Assembly: GCF_004145845.1 (NCBI RefSeq)
Contig: NZ_SELP01000008.1
Coordinates: 1-64,000 of the forward strand
DNA length: 64,000 nt
Direction of reading: 5' to 3'
Source of the DNA: Loktanella sp. IMCC34160
Lineage (GTDB): Bacteria > Pseudomonadota > Alphaproteobacteria > Rhodobacterales > Rhodobacteraceae
In this document: in pieces, positions 41,846 to 49,995 of the stretch
Layout: each line of letters starts with the position of its first letter
Position numbering within the stretch: the stretch's first letter is position 1
Translations under genes and position numbers: made by a program
Notes under the pieces: generated by a model
What the model saw: the letters and a program-made list of their open reading frames with translations, nothing else
Database searches by the model: none
Told to the model about the DNA's origin: nothing

Positions 41846-42361
41846 CTACCGGATGAATTGGTTGACGTAATCTCCCCCGAGGCCAACATTCTCGAAATGC
41901 CTGCGGCAAAGGTCGATCTTGGTGAAGACATCCTCGTAGCCCGTGACCTTGCCCCAGGGATCGACGTAGCACATCACGCCGTTGACCTGAAAATACGTGA
42001 CCATCTCCTCGACATCGTCCGGCACAACAAGTGTGTGTGTCTCTCCCGGGGGCTCGTAGACATAGCCACCCTCTTCGGCGACCCAATCGTGTTCCAGATA
42101 GTGCCAGCGCCCCTTCAGCACAAAGCCATGCACCGGCTGCGGGTGGCGGTGGCGGGATAGCACACCGGCCTTGCGCACCTTGAGAAGGTTCATCCAATAG
42201 CCCTGCGACCGGTTCAGGCACAGCGGCCGAAACCAGACGTTTTCCGCTTGCGGCACCCAGAGGCGGTCGTCGCAATTCATGGCATTGGGGATGACGATTT
42301 CCTCCTGCGCGTCCTTCGGGAAGGGCAGTTGGTAGGGCATGCGGGAAGTGTCTTCGGTCAT
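41846..42361 (-). CDS. Cupin domain protein (2,4'-dihydroxyacetophenone dioxygenase family)
   Basis: A 171-residue protein with a single cupin barrel. Candidate metal ligands are the His residues in SRHRHPQPVHGFVLKGRWHY (HxH plus a later His) and the second block EPPGETHTLVVPDD. The family includes 2,4'-dihydroxyacetophenone dioxygenase, but many members are uncharacterised. The start at 42361 has a perfect AGGAGG upstream. It is the last gene of the dgo-like operon, 10 bp after the SDR gene. A role as an isomerase or dioxygenase on a sugar acid is inferred. Confidence 0.83.
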   Translation of the reverse strand: MTEDTSRMPYQLPFPKDAQEEIVIPNAMNCDDRLWVPQAENVWFRPLCLNRSQGYWMNLLKVRKAGVLSRHRHPQPVHGFVLKGRWHYLEHDWVAEEGGYVYEPPGETHTLVVPDDVEEMVTYFQVNGVMCYVDPWGKVTGYEDVFTKIDLCRRHFENVGLGGDYVNQFIR

Positions 42362-42371
42362 TCTTTCCTCC

Positions 42372-43073
42372 TCACATTGCAAGATAGCCACCGTCCACCG
42401 GGTACACTGCCCCGGTGACAAAGCTGGCCTCGTCGCTTAGCAGCCAGCGCACCAGCGCGCCTACTTCCGACGCTTTTCCCCAGCGTTTCAGGGGCGTGCG
42501 GGCCATGATGCCTTGGGTGCGGTCCGGATCGTCGCGCAGGGCTTGGGTCATCTCTGTCTCGATCCAGCCGGGAGCGATGGCGTTGACGCGAATGCCATCG
42601 TCGGCCCAACGACCCGCCAGCGCCTTGGTCAGTTGCGCCACACCGCCCTTCGAGGCGGAATAGGCTGGCACCAGAGGCCCGCCGAAGGTGCTGAGCATTG
42701 AGGCCGTATTGACGATAGCGCCGCCGGATTGGGCCAGCAAAGGATGGGCCGCAAGACAGCAGCGCATGGTGCCGGTCAGGTTCACATCAAGTACGCGGGA
42801 GAACACGTCGATGTCATATTCCCTGTCGCACAAAAGAATGCCTGCACAGTTCACCAAAGCATCAAGCCGTGGGAATTCGCCGAACAGGGCATCGACTGAT
42901 GCCTGGTCGGTGACATCCAAATGTCTGACCGCGATCCCATCCTGCGGCGCAAATGCGTCCAGTTCGGCCTGTGACACGGACGCCGCGACAATGGACCAGC
43001 CTGCCGTTGCCAGTACACGCGCGACGCCCTCGCCAATCCCGCGCGTGCCACCTGTGACAAGGGCCTGTTTCAT
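42372..43073 (-). CDS. SDR family oxidoreductase
   Basis: A 233-residue classical short-chain dehydrogenase. The NAD(P) motif is LVTGGTRGIGEGVARVLATA at residues 5-24, with NCAGIL. The active-site Ser precedes YSASKGGVAQL with Tyr and Lys, and the last block is VTGAVYPVDGG. The ATG overlaps the dgoA stop (ATGA at 43073-43070). The frame stays open upstream antisense to nothing recognisable and is ignored. It probably oxidises a hydroxyl of the sugar acid before dehydration. The substrate is unknown. Confidence 0.88.
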   Translation of the reverse strand: MKQALVTGGTRGIGEGVARVLATAGWSIVAASVSQAELDAFAPQDGIAVRHLDVTDQASVDALFGEFPRLDALVNCAGILLCDREYDIDVFSRVLDVNLTGTMRCCLAAHPLLAQSGGAIVNTASMLSTFGGPLVPAYSASKGGVAQLTKALAGRWADDGIRVNAIAPGWIETEMTQALRDDPDRTQGIMARTPLKRWGKASEVGALVRWLLSDEASFVTGAVYPVDGGYLAM

Positions 43074-43696
43074 CTCAGAAGCTCCCACGCTTTGGTAAAC
43101 GCTTGTGCACGCATGGCGATGTCCTCCAGTGCATAGCTGGGTTTGAACAGGGCTGACCCCAAACCAAAACCATCGGTGCCGGCCGCGCGATACGAAGCCA
43201 TCGTCTCGGGCGTGATCCCTCCGACCGCGGCGACGATAGCATCTTTCGGCAGAACCGCGCGCATTGCAGCAACGGCCGAGGGCGGCACCATTTCTGCCGG
43301 GAAGAACTTGAGCACGGAAGCCCCAAGGTCGAGCGCGGCAAAGGCCTCGGACGGGGTCATGACGCCAGGACACCAATAAAGTCCCCGCGCGATCGCTGCG
43401 CGTCCGACATTCGGGTTCATGTTGGGCGAGACGATGATCCGTCCGCCCGCATCGGCGACCGCGTCGACCTGCGCGACCGTTAGAACGGTGCCTGCGCCAA
43501 CGATCGCTTTTGTCCCGTGCCGTCCGGCGATCTTCGCAATCGACTCAATCGGGTCCGGAGAGTTGAGCGGCACTTCGATGATGCGAAAACCGGCCTCAAA
43601 AAGTGTGTCGGAAACCGGCAGTGCGTTGTCCGGCTCCAGCCCCCTCAGGATCGCGATCAGCGGGTTTTCACCAAGCGCCGTTGCAAGATCGATCAT
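43070..43696 (-). CDS. dgoA: 2-dehydro-3-deoxy-6-phosphogalactonate aldolase
   Basis: A 208-residue class I aldolase of the KDPG/KDPGal family. NPLIAILRGLEPDNALPVSD holds the Glu/Arg region near the N-terminus, and KAIVGAGTVLTVAQVDAVAD follows. The Schiff-base Lys is in GASVLKFFPAEMVPPSAV. It cleaves 2-keto-3-deoxy-6-phosphogalactonate to pyruvate and glyceraldehyde-3-phosphate. The length matches E. coli DgoA. It overlaps the upstream kinase and downstream SDR genes by four bases each, a coupled trio. KDPG-type substrates remain possible, but the kinase partner favours the galactonate series. Confidence 0.88.
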   Translation of the reverse strand: MIDLATALGENPLIAILRGLEPDNALPVSDTLFEAGFRIIEVPLNSPDPIESIAKIAGRHGTKAIVGAGTVLTVAQVDAVADAGGRIIVSPNMNPNVGRAAIARGLYWCPGVMTPSEAFAALDLGASVLKFFPAEMVPPSAVAAMRAVLPKDAIVAAVGGITPETMASYRAAGTDGFGLGSALFKPSYALEDIAMRAQAFTKAWELLR

Positions 43697-44613
43697 CGCA
43701 CCAACCCCGCCGCGCGTGCGATCAGGAAGTGGCCCTTGGCAACGATTTCTTCCGAGGCGCGGCGGCTTTGAAGCCCCGCGGTTCGAAGTGCGGCCTCATA
43801 CCGGTCCGTCAGGTCGTTGCGTCCCACGATGGTGATCTCGCCGGAGACCTCCACCTCTCCCATCGCGGCTGCCACTTCGGTGCCGATCAGCAAGCCCGAC
43901 ATGTAGTCCGCAGTTGCTTCTTGGGGGATCTTGCCCATGAGGGGAAGCGTCCTGACATGGAACAGGTTGTGCAACAGGTTTGACGCATCGCCGAACCCAG
44001 CTTTGACGCCCATCTCGAATGCATCTTGGTTGAACGGGCCCTCGGCCATCAGGGTTCCGAGGATGGTGTGGCCCTTCAGCGCTGAAAACAGCTCGCCCGT
44101 CATGTAGGTTGAGAAATCAACAATCTTCCCATCAGCGACCTGAACCCATTTGCTGTGCGTTCCGGGCATGACGAAGGTGCCTTCGCTCAGGCCAAGCGCA
44201 GAGGCCCCGATGATCTGGGTTTCCTCACCCCGCATCACGTCGGGTCCCCCCACGTGTTCGGTCGAGGCACCGGTCACGAAATGGAAGAGGGCGCCATTTG
44301 CAACCTTATACTGAACGAGGCGCTGTCCAAGCCCGCAGGCCCCGAGCGGCATGTTGGCATAGGGCGTTTCGACCCAGCCGTTTCGACTGGTGATCATACC
44401 GGACGCAAGGATCGGCAGAGACTTCTTGGCAGTCCAGGCGCCGATGAGGCGCTCTAGAACCGCCTCGAAGGATTGATCCGGGACATGCATGATGCCGTCG
44501 GAGGACGAGACCCCATCGAGCACTTCGCCCTCCGCGCCGATCAGAAAGGCGCGGAAGGACGATGTGCCCCAATCAACCCCGATCAGGGCTGGCTCAGATA
44601 CGGCCGAATTCAT
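43693..44613 (-). CDS. dgoK: 2-dehydro-3-deoxygalactonokinase
   Basis: A 306-residue sugar kinase of the DgoK family (actin-like ATPase fold). The N-terminal phosphate loop is LIGVDWGTSSFRAFLIGAEG; LPILASGMITSRNGWVETPY and GTHSKWVQVADGKI are the family blocks. It phosphorylates 2-keto-3-deoxygalactonate at O6, feeding DgoA, which is encoded directly downstream with a four-base overlap. Its start overlaps the end of the RraA-type gene by 20 bases. Length is normal. Confidence 0.9.
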   Translation of the reverse strand: MNSAVSEPALIGVDWGTSSFRAFLIGAEGEVLDGVSSSDGIMHVPDQSFEAVLERLIGAWTAKKSLPILASGMITSRNGWVETPYANMPLGACGLGQRLVQYKVANGALFHFVTGASTEHVGGPDVMRGEETQIIGASALGLSEGTFVMPGTHSKWVQVADGKIVDFSTYMTGELFSALKGHTILGTLMAEGPFNQDAFEMGVKAGFGDASNLLHNLFHVRTLPLMGKIPQEATADYMSGLLIGTEVAAAMGEVEVSGEITIVGRNDLTDRYEAALRTAGLQSRRASEEIVAKGHFLIARAAGLVR

Positions 44614-45283
44614 TCAGCAGATCCTCGACCGTCTTGCCTTGTGCGACCCATTCGCGCGTTGCGACCTCGCGGTCCGCCTGTTCTTGCGCAAGGCGCACGG
44701 TTTCCGCGGCGATTTCCAGCGGGATCACGACGACGCCCATCAGGTCAGCGACGATGAAGTCACCGGGGTTCACGACAACCCCGCCACAGGCGATTGGCAC
44801 GTTGATCGAGAGCTCTTCCTTGCGTCCCGAAAACATCGTGTGGGTGCCACGCGGCGTGATCGCGCGGGTCCAGATCGGCCAGTCGATGTCTTGGAGCTCG
44901 TCCGTGTCGCGCCCGGCGCCGTCGACGATCATTCCGCGGATGCCGCGGTTCTTTGCCAGTCCGCCCATAAGACCGCCGCAAACCGACGTCTGAAGATCGC
45001 CGCCAGCGTCAACAACGATCACATCGCCGGGCTGAGCCATCTCAAGCGCCCGCAGGGGGTCGACCAGATCGCCCTTGGAAAGCTGCACAGTCACCGCCTG
45101 ACCGGTGACCTTGGCACGGAAGGCAGGCTTGATTGCGCTATCCATCACGCCGGTGCGGTACTGCACGTCGGCAAAGATGGCGGCAGCTGAATAGGCCTCG
45201 AGAACCTGGTCGAATTTCTTCAGCAGGCCGGGGTCGCGGTCAAAGTCTTTGAAGACCCTGAGGTCTGTGCTCACATCAGGCAT
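44594..45283 (-). CDS. RraA/HMG-type class II pyruvate aldolase family protein
   Basis: A 229-residue protein of the RraA/4-carboxy-4-hydroxy-2-oxoadipate aldolase superfamily. A Gly-rich loop about 20 residues before Arg-Asp is seen in VCGGLMGGLAKNRGIRGMIV, then DGAGRD, which places the Mg-pyruvate site of true aldolases. The presence of the R-D pair favours an aldolase/decarboxylase over an RNase E inhibitor. It lies in an operon with dgoK, dgoA, an SDR, a cupin and a hydroxyacid dehydrogenase. The precise reaction is unknown. Confidence 0.82.
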   Translation of the reverse strand: MPDVSTDLRVFKDFDRDPGLLKKFDQVLEAYSAAAIFADVQYRTGVMDSAIKPAFRAKVTGQAVTVQLSKGDLVDPLRALEMAQPGDVIVVDAGGDLQTSVCGGLMGGLAKNRGIRGMIVDGAGRDTDELQDIDWPIWTRAITPRGTHTMFSGRKEELSINVPIACGGVVVNPGDFIVADLMGVVVIPLEIAAETVRLAQEQADREVATREWVAQGKTVEDLLNEFGRI

Positions 45284-45295
45284 GTTTGGTTCCTC

Positions 45296-46327
45296 TCAGA
45301 TGGTGGGTAGGTTCAATGCCTCGGCATTGACGGTGTAGTCAGGCTTCTGTCCGGTCAGGACTTTGGCGACCTGCGTGGCTGCGGTGACCCGCGCCGCGAG
45401 AATGGATTCTTCGGAATAATAGGCGGCATGTGGGGTCACGAGGACGTTGGGAAGGGTGAAGATGGGGTTGCCGTCAGGTGACCAGTTGGCGCGCTTGGCA
45501 GGCTCTTCTTCCGGGTCGTCAAGGCCGGCAGCGGCAAGGTGCCCTTCTGTCAGTGCGCGAAACAGGGCGGCGTTGTCGACGGTCGGACCACGACCGGTAT
45601 TCACAAGGATCGCGCCTGGTTTCATCGCGGCGAATTCTGCGTCTGACAGAAAATGATGGGTGTCCGCCGTCATTGGCGCCTGCATCAGAATATAGTCGGA
45701 TCGGGCCAGTAGGTCGGCCTTGCTGACAGGTTCGACACCGAATCGGGCAGCGACTTCGGCGGGCAGGAACGGATCATAGGCGATCACCTTGACGCCAAAC
45801 GCCTGCGCGCGTGTCGCAATGGCCTGACCAATCCGCCCAAGAGACACGACACCCATCGTGCGCCCGCGCAAACGATAGACGGGTTGACCGCTCTGCCAAC
45901 GCCAGACGCCCGCATGGGTCGCGCGGTCATAGTCGGGTAGCTTGCGCGCCAAGGTCAGCCAAAGCGCAATCGCGTGATCCGCAACCTCTTCGGTGCAGTA
46001 ATTCTGCACATTGGTCACAAGAATACCCCGCTGTGTGGCGGTTTCTACGTCAACGATATCGACGCCAACACCATAACGCGCGATCACCTCGCAGCGCTCC
46101 ATCCGGTTGATCGTCTCGCGCCCGATCTTGGCGTATTGGTTCATCATGGCCGCGCAGCGGGGCGCGACGTCGAAAAGGTCAGCTTCCTGTTTCGCCTGCA
46201 ACGCGACGACTTCGGCCCCGGCCGCTTTCAGGATTTCGGTCTCAACGCTGACATCGTCAAAATCATAGTCCGTTATGACGACCAGCGGCCGATCGCTGCG
46301 CGGGGTGAAATTGGCTGACTGGGTCAT
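45296..46327 (-). CDS. D-isomer-specific 2-hydroxyacid dehydrogenase (CtBP-like)
   Basis: A 343-residue NAD-dependent dehydrogenase. The catalytic domain is interrupted by a Rossmann domain with MGVVSLGRIGQAIATRAQAF. The catalytic Arg is expected in ILVNTGRGPTVDNAALFRAL, Glu in the DDPEEEP region and His in VLVTPHAAYYSEES. Family members reduce 2-oxo acids or oxidise D-2-hydroxy acids. It is the promoter-proximal gene of the minus-strand operon (dehydrogenase, RraA, dgoK, dgoA, SDR, cupin). Two copies of a GntR-type palindrome lie upstream, shared with the divergent regulator. Confidence 0.88.
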   Translation of the reverse strand: MTQSANFTPRSDRPLVVITDYDFDDVSVETEILKAAGAEVVALQAKQEADLFDVAPRCAAMMNQYAKIGRETINRMERCEVIARYGVGVDIVDVETATQRGILVTNVQNYCTEEVADHAIALWLTLARKLPDYDRATHAGVWRWQSGQPVYRLRGRTMGVVSLGRIGQAIATRAQAFGVKVIAYDPFLPAEVAARFGVEPVSKADLLARSDYILMQAPMTADTHHFLSDAEFAAMKPGAILVNTGRGPTVDNAALFRALTEGHLAAAGLDDPEEEPAKRANWSPDGNPIFTLPNVLVTPHAAYYSEESILAARVTAATQVAKVLTGQKPDYTVNAEALNLPTI

Positions 46328-46356
46328 TGCGGTGGCCTTTCAAAATCCGGTGTCTG

Positions 46357-46398
46357 ATATCTGATATTCCAGATTGCAAGTCGTGGTATATCAGATAT
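46357..46398. promoter_or_regulatory. Paired GntR operator candidates
   Basis: Two palindromes of the form ATATC-W-GATAT: 46357-46367 (centre T) and 46388-46398 (centre A), 31 bp apart centre to centre, about three helical turns. They fill the 106-bp gap between the divergent dehydrogenase operon and the gntR gene. The TCTGATAT core recurs upstream of dctP. Confidence 0.6.
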
Positions 46399-46433
46399 TC
46401 TCGACCATGCAACTTGTTTCGAGGTGACCCGGA

Positions 46434-47102
46434 ATGCCGCTGGAAAGACCCAAATCTCTGCGAGAACTGGCCCTGGAGTATCTTCGCAACAGGATCATCA
46501 ACGGCACGTTTCAGATGGGGCAGGTCCTGTCGGAACGCAAGATTTCCGAAGAACTTGGCGTGTCAAAATCCCCGGTACGTGAAGCGCTGGCACAATTGCG
46601 CGACGAGGGGCTGGTTCACATTGAACCTCAGAAAGGTGCGCGCGTTTTCACCCTGTCCGTCGATGAGGTGATCCAGATCTGTGACTTCCGCCAGGCAATC
46701 GAATCCGCTTCTTTCGAATTGGCCCTTCAACGCGATCAAGCCGGTCTCGCCAAAGATATGGATGGTGTGGTCCGAAAGATGGTGGAAACGAAGAATGCAG
46801 GTGATGAAAACGCCTACATCGCGCTGGACAATGAGTTTCACCAACTCATTTTTGAACATGCCGGGAACGACTATCTGGCCGCGAGCTACAGCCGGTACAT
46901 GGGGAAGATCGCAGCCCTCCGAAAACTTCTGTCCCAACTGCCGAGGCACACCGATCTCTCGCTTGATGAACACAAGGCCATCGCGCAAGCCGTCCGAAGG
47001 GGCGATCTGACGGAGATCAAGGAACTGCTGGCGGAACACATAGACCGAACCCGAAAGGCCTATAGCGAAGCATCAAGCCTGCTCAGCGTCTCCGCCGACT
47101 GA
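46434..47102 (+). CDS. GntR/FadR family transcriptional regulator
   Basis: A 222-residue regulator. The winged helix near residues 10-70 has VLSERKISEELGVSKSPVRE, then ALAQLRDEGLV. The FCD domain at about 80-215 has metal-ligand-type residues in ALDNEFHQLIFEHAGNDY and DEHKAIAQAVRRGDL. FadR-type members commonly sense sugar acids or organic acids (UxuR, ExuR, DgoR). It diverges from the dgo-like operon, with paired palindromes between them, and its putative site also precedes the TRAP genes. It is therefore likely the local repressor for the whole 37.6-46.4 kb system. Confidence 0.9.
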   Translation: MPLERPKSLRELALEYLRNRIINGTFQMGQVLSERKISEELGVSKSPVREALAQLRDEGLVHIEPQKGARVFTLSVDEVIQICDFRQAIESASFELALQRDQAGLAKDMDGVVRKMVETKNAGDENAYIALDNEFHQLIFEHAGNDYLAASYSRYMGKIAALRKLLSQLPRHTDLSLDEHKAIAQAVRRGDLTEIKELLAEHIDRTRKAYSEASSLLSVSAD

Positions 47103-47151
47103 ATCCGACCTGCCGCGCTCCGCCGAAATTCAGGGTGGGTTATGCCGCCCC

Positions 47152-47973
47152 TCAGACCCGCCGGTGGTGCGTGACCGGACCGTCGTCTTGGGCCTTGATC
47201 CGAAGGATCGCAGCCTCGGCCGGTTCATAGGCCACCGCCATGTGGTGCGCGTTGGCGTGGATCAAGGTCTGGTCGTCCACCGCCAAGGCCACATGCCCCT
47301 TCCAGAACAGCAGATCGCCGCGCTGAAGCGGGCTGCCGATCTCGACCGGGGTGCCGAGGCTGTCCTCTTGCAGGTCGCTGTCGCCGGGGCAGGGTATGCC
47401 GCAGGCCAGACACGCGGCCTGCACCAGTCCGGAACAGTCGATCCCATCGCTGGAATTGCCGCCCCACAGATAGGGCACGCCGTAGAACATCTGCGCCACC
47501 GTGGCGGGATCGGTGAAAGGCCGGTCCAGCGGGCGCAGGTGTTTCTTCGGGATAAAGCCGACATTGGTTTCAAAGAACCTCCGGCGTTCGTCGATGACCG
47601 TGACCTCTGCCCCGAAGGACAGGCGCATCAGGTCCGGGGATTTCATATCCTCGTCGCGGTAGGCATGGGTTGCGGGCGTGCCGATGCTGTGGGTGGGCGC
47701 GGCCGGGTCGCCAATGGCCTCGGCCCGCAGATAGCCGACATAGCCGTCCCTGTCGGATCGGACATAGGCCCAACCGTCCCGCGTTTCGAATACATGTACC
47801 CGCCAACCCAGAAGAAGCTGCCGTTCCCGCCGCCCGTCGGGCGCGTCAAGCAGGTCGACCACTGGGCGGGTGACAGACGCGGGCGTGCCGGGAACGAACC
47901 GCTCCGCCGCGACATGCCCTTTCAGGGCGATGTCCGCGACCCGCCCGTTGGCGACTGTCAGGCGCCGGTCCAT
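47152..47973 (-). CDS. NlpC/P60 family C40 peptidase with SH3-like domains
   Basis: A 273-residue protein from the ATG at 47973 (MDRRLTVANGRVADIALKGH). Residues about 35-145 look like bacterial SH3 domains (RVHVFETRDGWAYVRSDRDG). The C-terminal NlpC/P60 domain has the catalytic Cys in GIDCSGLVQAACLACGI, His in FWKGHVALAVDD and a third polar residue in HANAHH. Such enzymes cut gamma-D-Glu-diaminopimelate bonds in peptidoglycan peptides. No signal peptide is seen, consistent with recycling of muropeptides in the cytoplasm. The ATG overlaps the stop of the M17 aminopeptidase, a frequent pairing. Confidence 0.88.
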   Translation of the reverse strand: MDRRLTVANGRVADIALKGHVAAERFVPGTPASVTRPVVDLLDAPDGRRERQLLLGWRVHVFETRDGWAYVRSDRDGYVGYLRAEAIGDPAAPTHSIGTPATHAYRDEDMKSPDLMRLSFGAEVTVIDERRRFFETNVGFIPKKHLRPLDRPFTDPATVAQMFYGVPYLWGGNSSDGIDCSGLVQAACLACGIPCPGDSDLQEDSLGTPVEIGSPLQRGDLLFWKGHVALAVDDQTLIHANAHHMAVAYEPAEAAILRIKAQDDGPVTHHRRV

Positions 47974-49352
47974 CACAGGTCCAGCAGGTCGGGCAGCGCG
48001 GCCAGAAGCGCGCGCGCCCCTTGCCCGACCCCGCCTTTCGGGCGGCCGGGCTTGGCCGTGGGGCACCAACCATAGATGTCGTAGTGCACATAGGGGTTCG
48101 CGGCGAAGCGTTTGAGGAACAGTGCCGCCGTGATCGACCCGGCAAACCCGCCCGAGGGCGCGTTGTCCAGATCGGCGATGCCGGGTTCGATCATCGCCTC
48201 GTAAGGGGCGTGGAACGGCATCCGCCAGACCGGGTCGGCCACCTGTGCGGCGCCCGTGGTGATGGCAGCGGCGTGGCTGTCGTCAGTCGCATAGAACGGT
48301 GCAAGGTCCGGCCCCACCGCGACCCGCGCCGCGCCGGTCAGCGTGGCAAAGGACACCATTAGGTCGGGGTCTTCCTCAGCCCCATAGGTCAGCGCATCGG
48401 CCAGCACCAAACGGCCTTCGGCGTCGGTATTGTTGACCTCGACGGTCAGCCCCTTGCGGCTGGTCAGGATGTCGCCGGGGCGAAAGGCATTGCCCGCGAT
48501 GTTGTTTTCGGCCGAGGGGATCAGCACCCGAAGCCGCAGTTTCAGCCCAAGTGCCATAATCATATGGGCAAGGCCAAGAACGGTTGCCGCCCCGCCCATG
48601 TCCTTTTTCATCAGGCCCATAGACGACCCGGGTTTGATGTTCAGCCCGCCGGTGTCAAAGCAGATCCCCTTGCCGACCAAGGTCAGCGCCGGGCCTTCGT
48701 TGCCCCAGCGGATGTCGATCAGGCGGGGCGCTTTTTCGGCGGCTCGCCCGACGGCGTGGATCAGGGGGAAGTTCTGTTCGATCAATGCCTCCCCAACGAT
48801 CGAGGAGACCTTTGCCCCGAAAGTCTGGGCAAGGCTGCGGGCCGCCGCCTCCAGTTCGGTCGGGCCCATGTCGGCGGCCGGGGTGTTGATCAGGTCGCGG
48901 GTCAGGCATTCCCCGGCGGCGATGGTTTCAATCCGGCCCGCGTCGATCCCGTCCGGCGCGATAAGTGCGGCCTTGGCGGGAGATTGATCCTTGTAGCGGT
49001 CGAACCGATAGGATTCGAGGAGCCAGCCAAGCGCGGCTTCCTCCTTTTCCGCGAGGGTCAGATCGCCGGTCAGCGCGTAGGTGCCATCGGGTAGGGTCGA
49101 GGCCGCCTTGCCGATCTGGAACCGGTCACGCGCCCGCGCGTCCGGGGCGCCCATACCGACAAGTGCTGCGATGATAACCCCGTCCGGGCCGGGCAGGGCG
49201 ATGGCCACCCCGGACCCGGCCTTGAACCCCTGCGCCCGCGACCAGGACGCGGCGCTGTCGGGCAGGTTGGCCAAAAGGTCGTCCAACCCGTCGGGTGCCA
49301 CGGCATGCAGCGGGATAGTGGTTTCGGTGTCTGTGGCGAAGGTCGGGGTCAT
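47973..49352 (-). CDS. M17 family leucyl aminopeptidase
   Basis: A 459-residue metallopeptidase. The C-terminal catalytic domain holds metal ligands Lys and Asp in LTLVGKGICFDTGGLNIKPG and KDMGGAATVLGLAHMI, and the M17 signature NTDAEGRLVLADAL. It removes N-terminal residues from peptides in the cytoplasm. The start at 49352 (MTPTFATDTETT) has AGGA upstream; the 10-codon extension to 49382 is not needed. It is translationally linked to the NlpC/P60 gene, so the pair may process cell-wall peptides (inference). Confidence 0.9.
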   Translation of the reverse strand: MTPTFATDTETTIPLHAVAPDGLDDLLANLPDSAASWSRAQGFKAGSGVAIALPGPDGVIIAALVGMGAPDARARDRFQIGKAASTLPDGTYALTGDLTLAEKEEAALGWLLESYRFDRYKDQSPAKAALIAPDGIDAGRIETIAAGECLTRDLINTPAADMGPTELEAAARSLAQTFGAKVSSIVGEALIEQNFPLIHAVGRAAEKAPRLIDIRWGNEGPALTLVGKGICFDTGGLNIKPGSSMGLMKKDMGGAATVLGLAHMIMALGLKLRLRVLIPSAENNIAGNAFRPGDILTSRKGLTVEVNNTDAEGRLVLADALTYGAEEDPDLMVSFATLTGAARVAVGPDLAPFYATDDSHAAAITTGAAQVADPVWRMPFHAPYEAMIEPGIADLDNAPSGGFAGSITAALFLKRFAANPYVHYDIYGWCPTAKPGRPKGGVGQGARALLAALPDLLDL

Positions 49353-49424
49353 GAGCTGTCCTGCGGCTGGCCGGTCTGGCATTTTGCCAGAAGACTACCG
49401 CCCGGACAGTTGCCCGCAAGGGGG

Positions 49425-49982
49425 CTATTCGCCGGGCGTGTCCCCGATCAATGCGCCGATCACCGCCCGGGCACTGTCGCTCGACCAATCCGCGTCGCCC
49501 TGAAGCCGGGCAATCTCCATCCCGTCGCGGTCAAGGATGACCGTCACGGGCAGGCCCATCACCCCCATCGACCGGGCAAAGCCCTGCCGAGGGTCGGTGT
49601 GCAGGGGAAGGTTGTCCACGCCGATTTCATCGAAGAACCGGGTCATGGCGGGGGCGGGGTTCGGGCCGGTGGCGATTGTCACCACCTCGAAATCCTCGCC
49701 GCCAAGCTCGGTTTGCAGGGTGGACAGCGACGGCATCTCTTCGCGGCAGGGGGCGCACCATGTGGCCCAAAAGTTCACGAGGACGATCTTCCCCTGATAG
49801 TCGGCAAGGCTGCCATCGGTCCCATCTTCGCGGATAAAGCCGGTGTCGGACGCCTCCATCGGCGATGAATGGAACATCAGCTTCATCATGTCGCCTTCGC
49901 GCAGGGCCGCCGGATCGGCAATCGCGCCGTTTGCAACAAGGGCAAGCGCCGTATAAAGAACCGCTGACTTTACTATCCGCAT
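49425..49982 (-). CDS. TlpA-like thiol:disulfide oxidoreductase
   Basis: A 185-residue exported thioredoxin-fold protein. A signal peptide or anchor ([20 protein letters not shown], cleavage near residue 22) precedes a TlpA domain with the CxxC active site in [18 protein letters not shown] and the cis-Pro in [12 protein letters not shown]. It reduces disulfides in the periplasm, for example in cytochrome c maturation. The start is fixed by AGGAGG. It is divergent from argH with only 13 bp between start codons, an arrangement I recall from other Rhodobacteraceae. Confidence 0.88.
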   Translation of the reverse strand: MRIVKSAVLYTALALVANGAIADPAALREGDMMKLMFHSSPMEASDTGFIREDGTDGSLADYQGKIVLVNFWATWCAPCREEMPSLSTLQTELGGEDFEVVTIATGPNPAPAMTRFFDEIGVDNLPLHTDPRQGFARSMGVMGLPVTVILDRDGMEIARLQGDADWSSDSARAVIGALIGDTPGE

Positions 49983-49995
49983 GGGACCTCCTGAC

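Noticed and set aside
41602-41931. Possible short gene between the oxidase and cupin genes
   Set aside because: It overlaps the cupin 3' end on the same strand in another frame and has no ribosome binding site; the gap is better explained by a termination hairpin.
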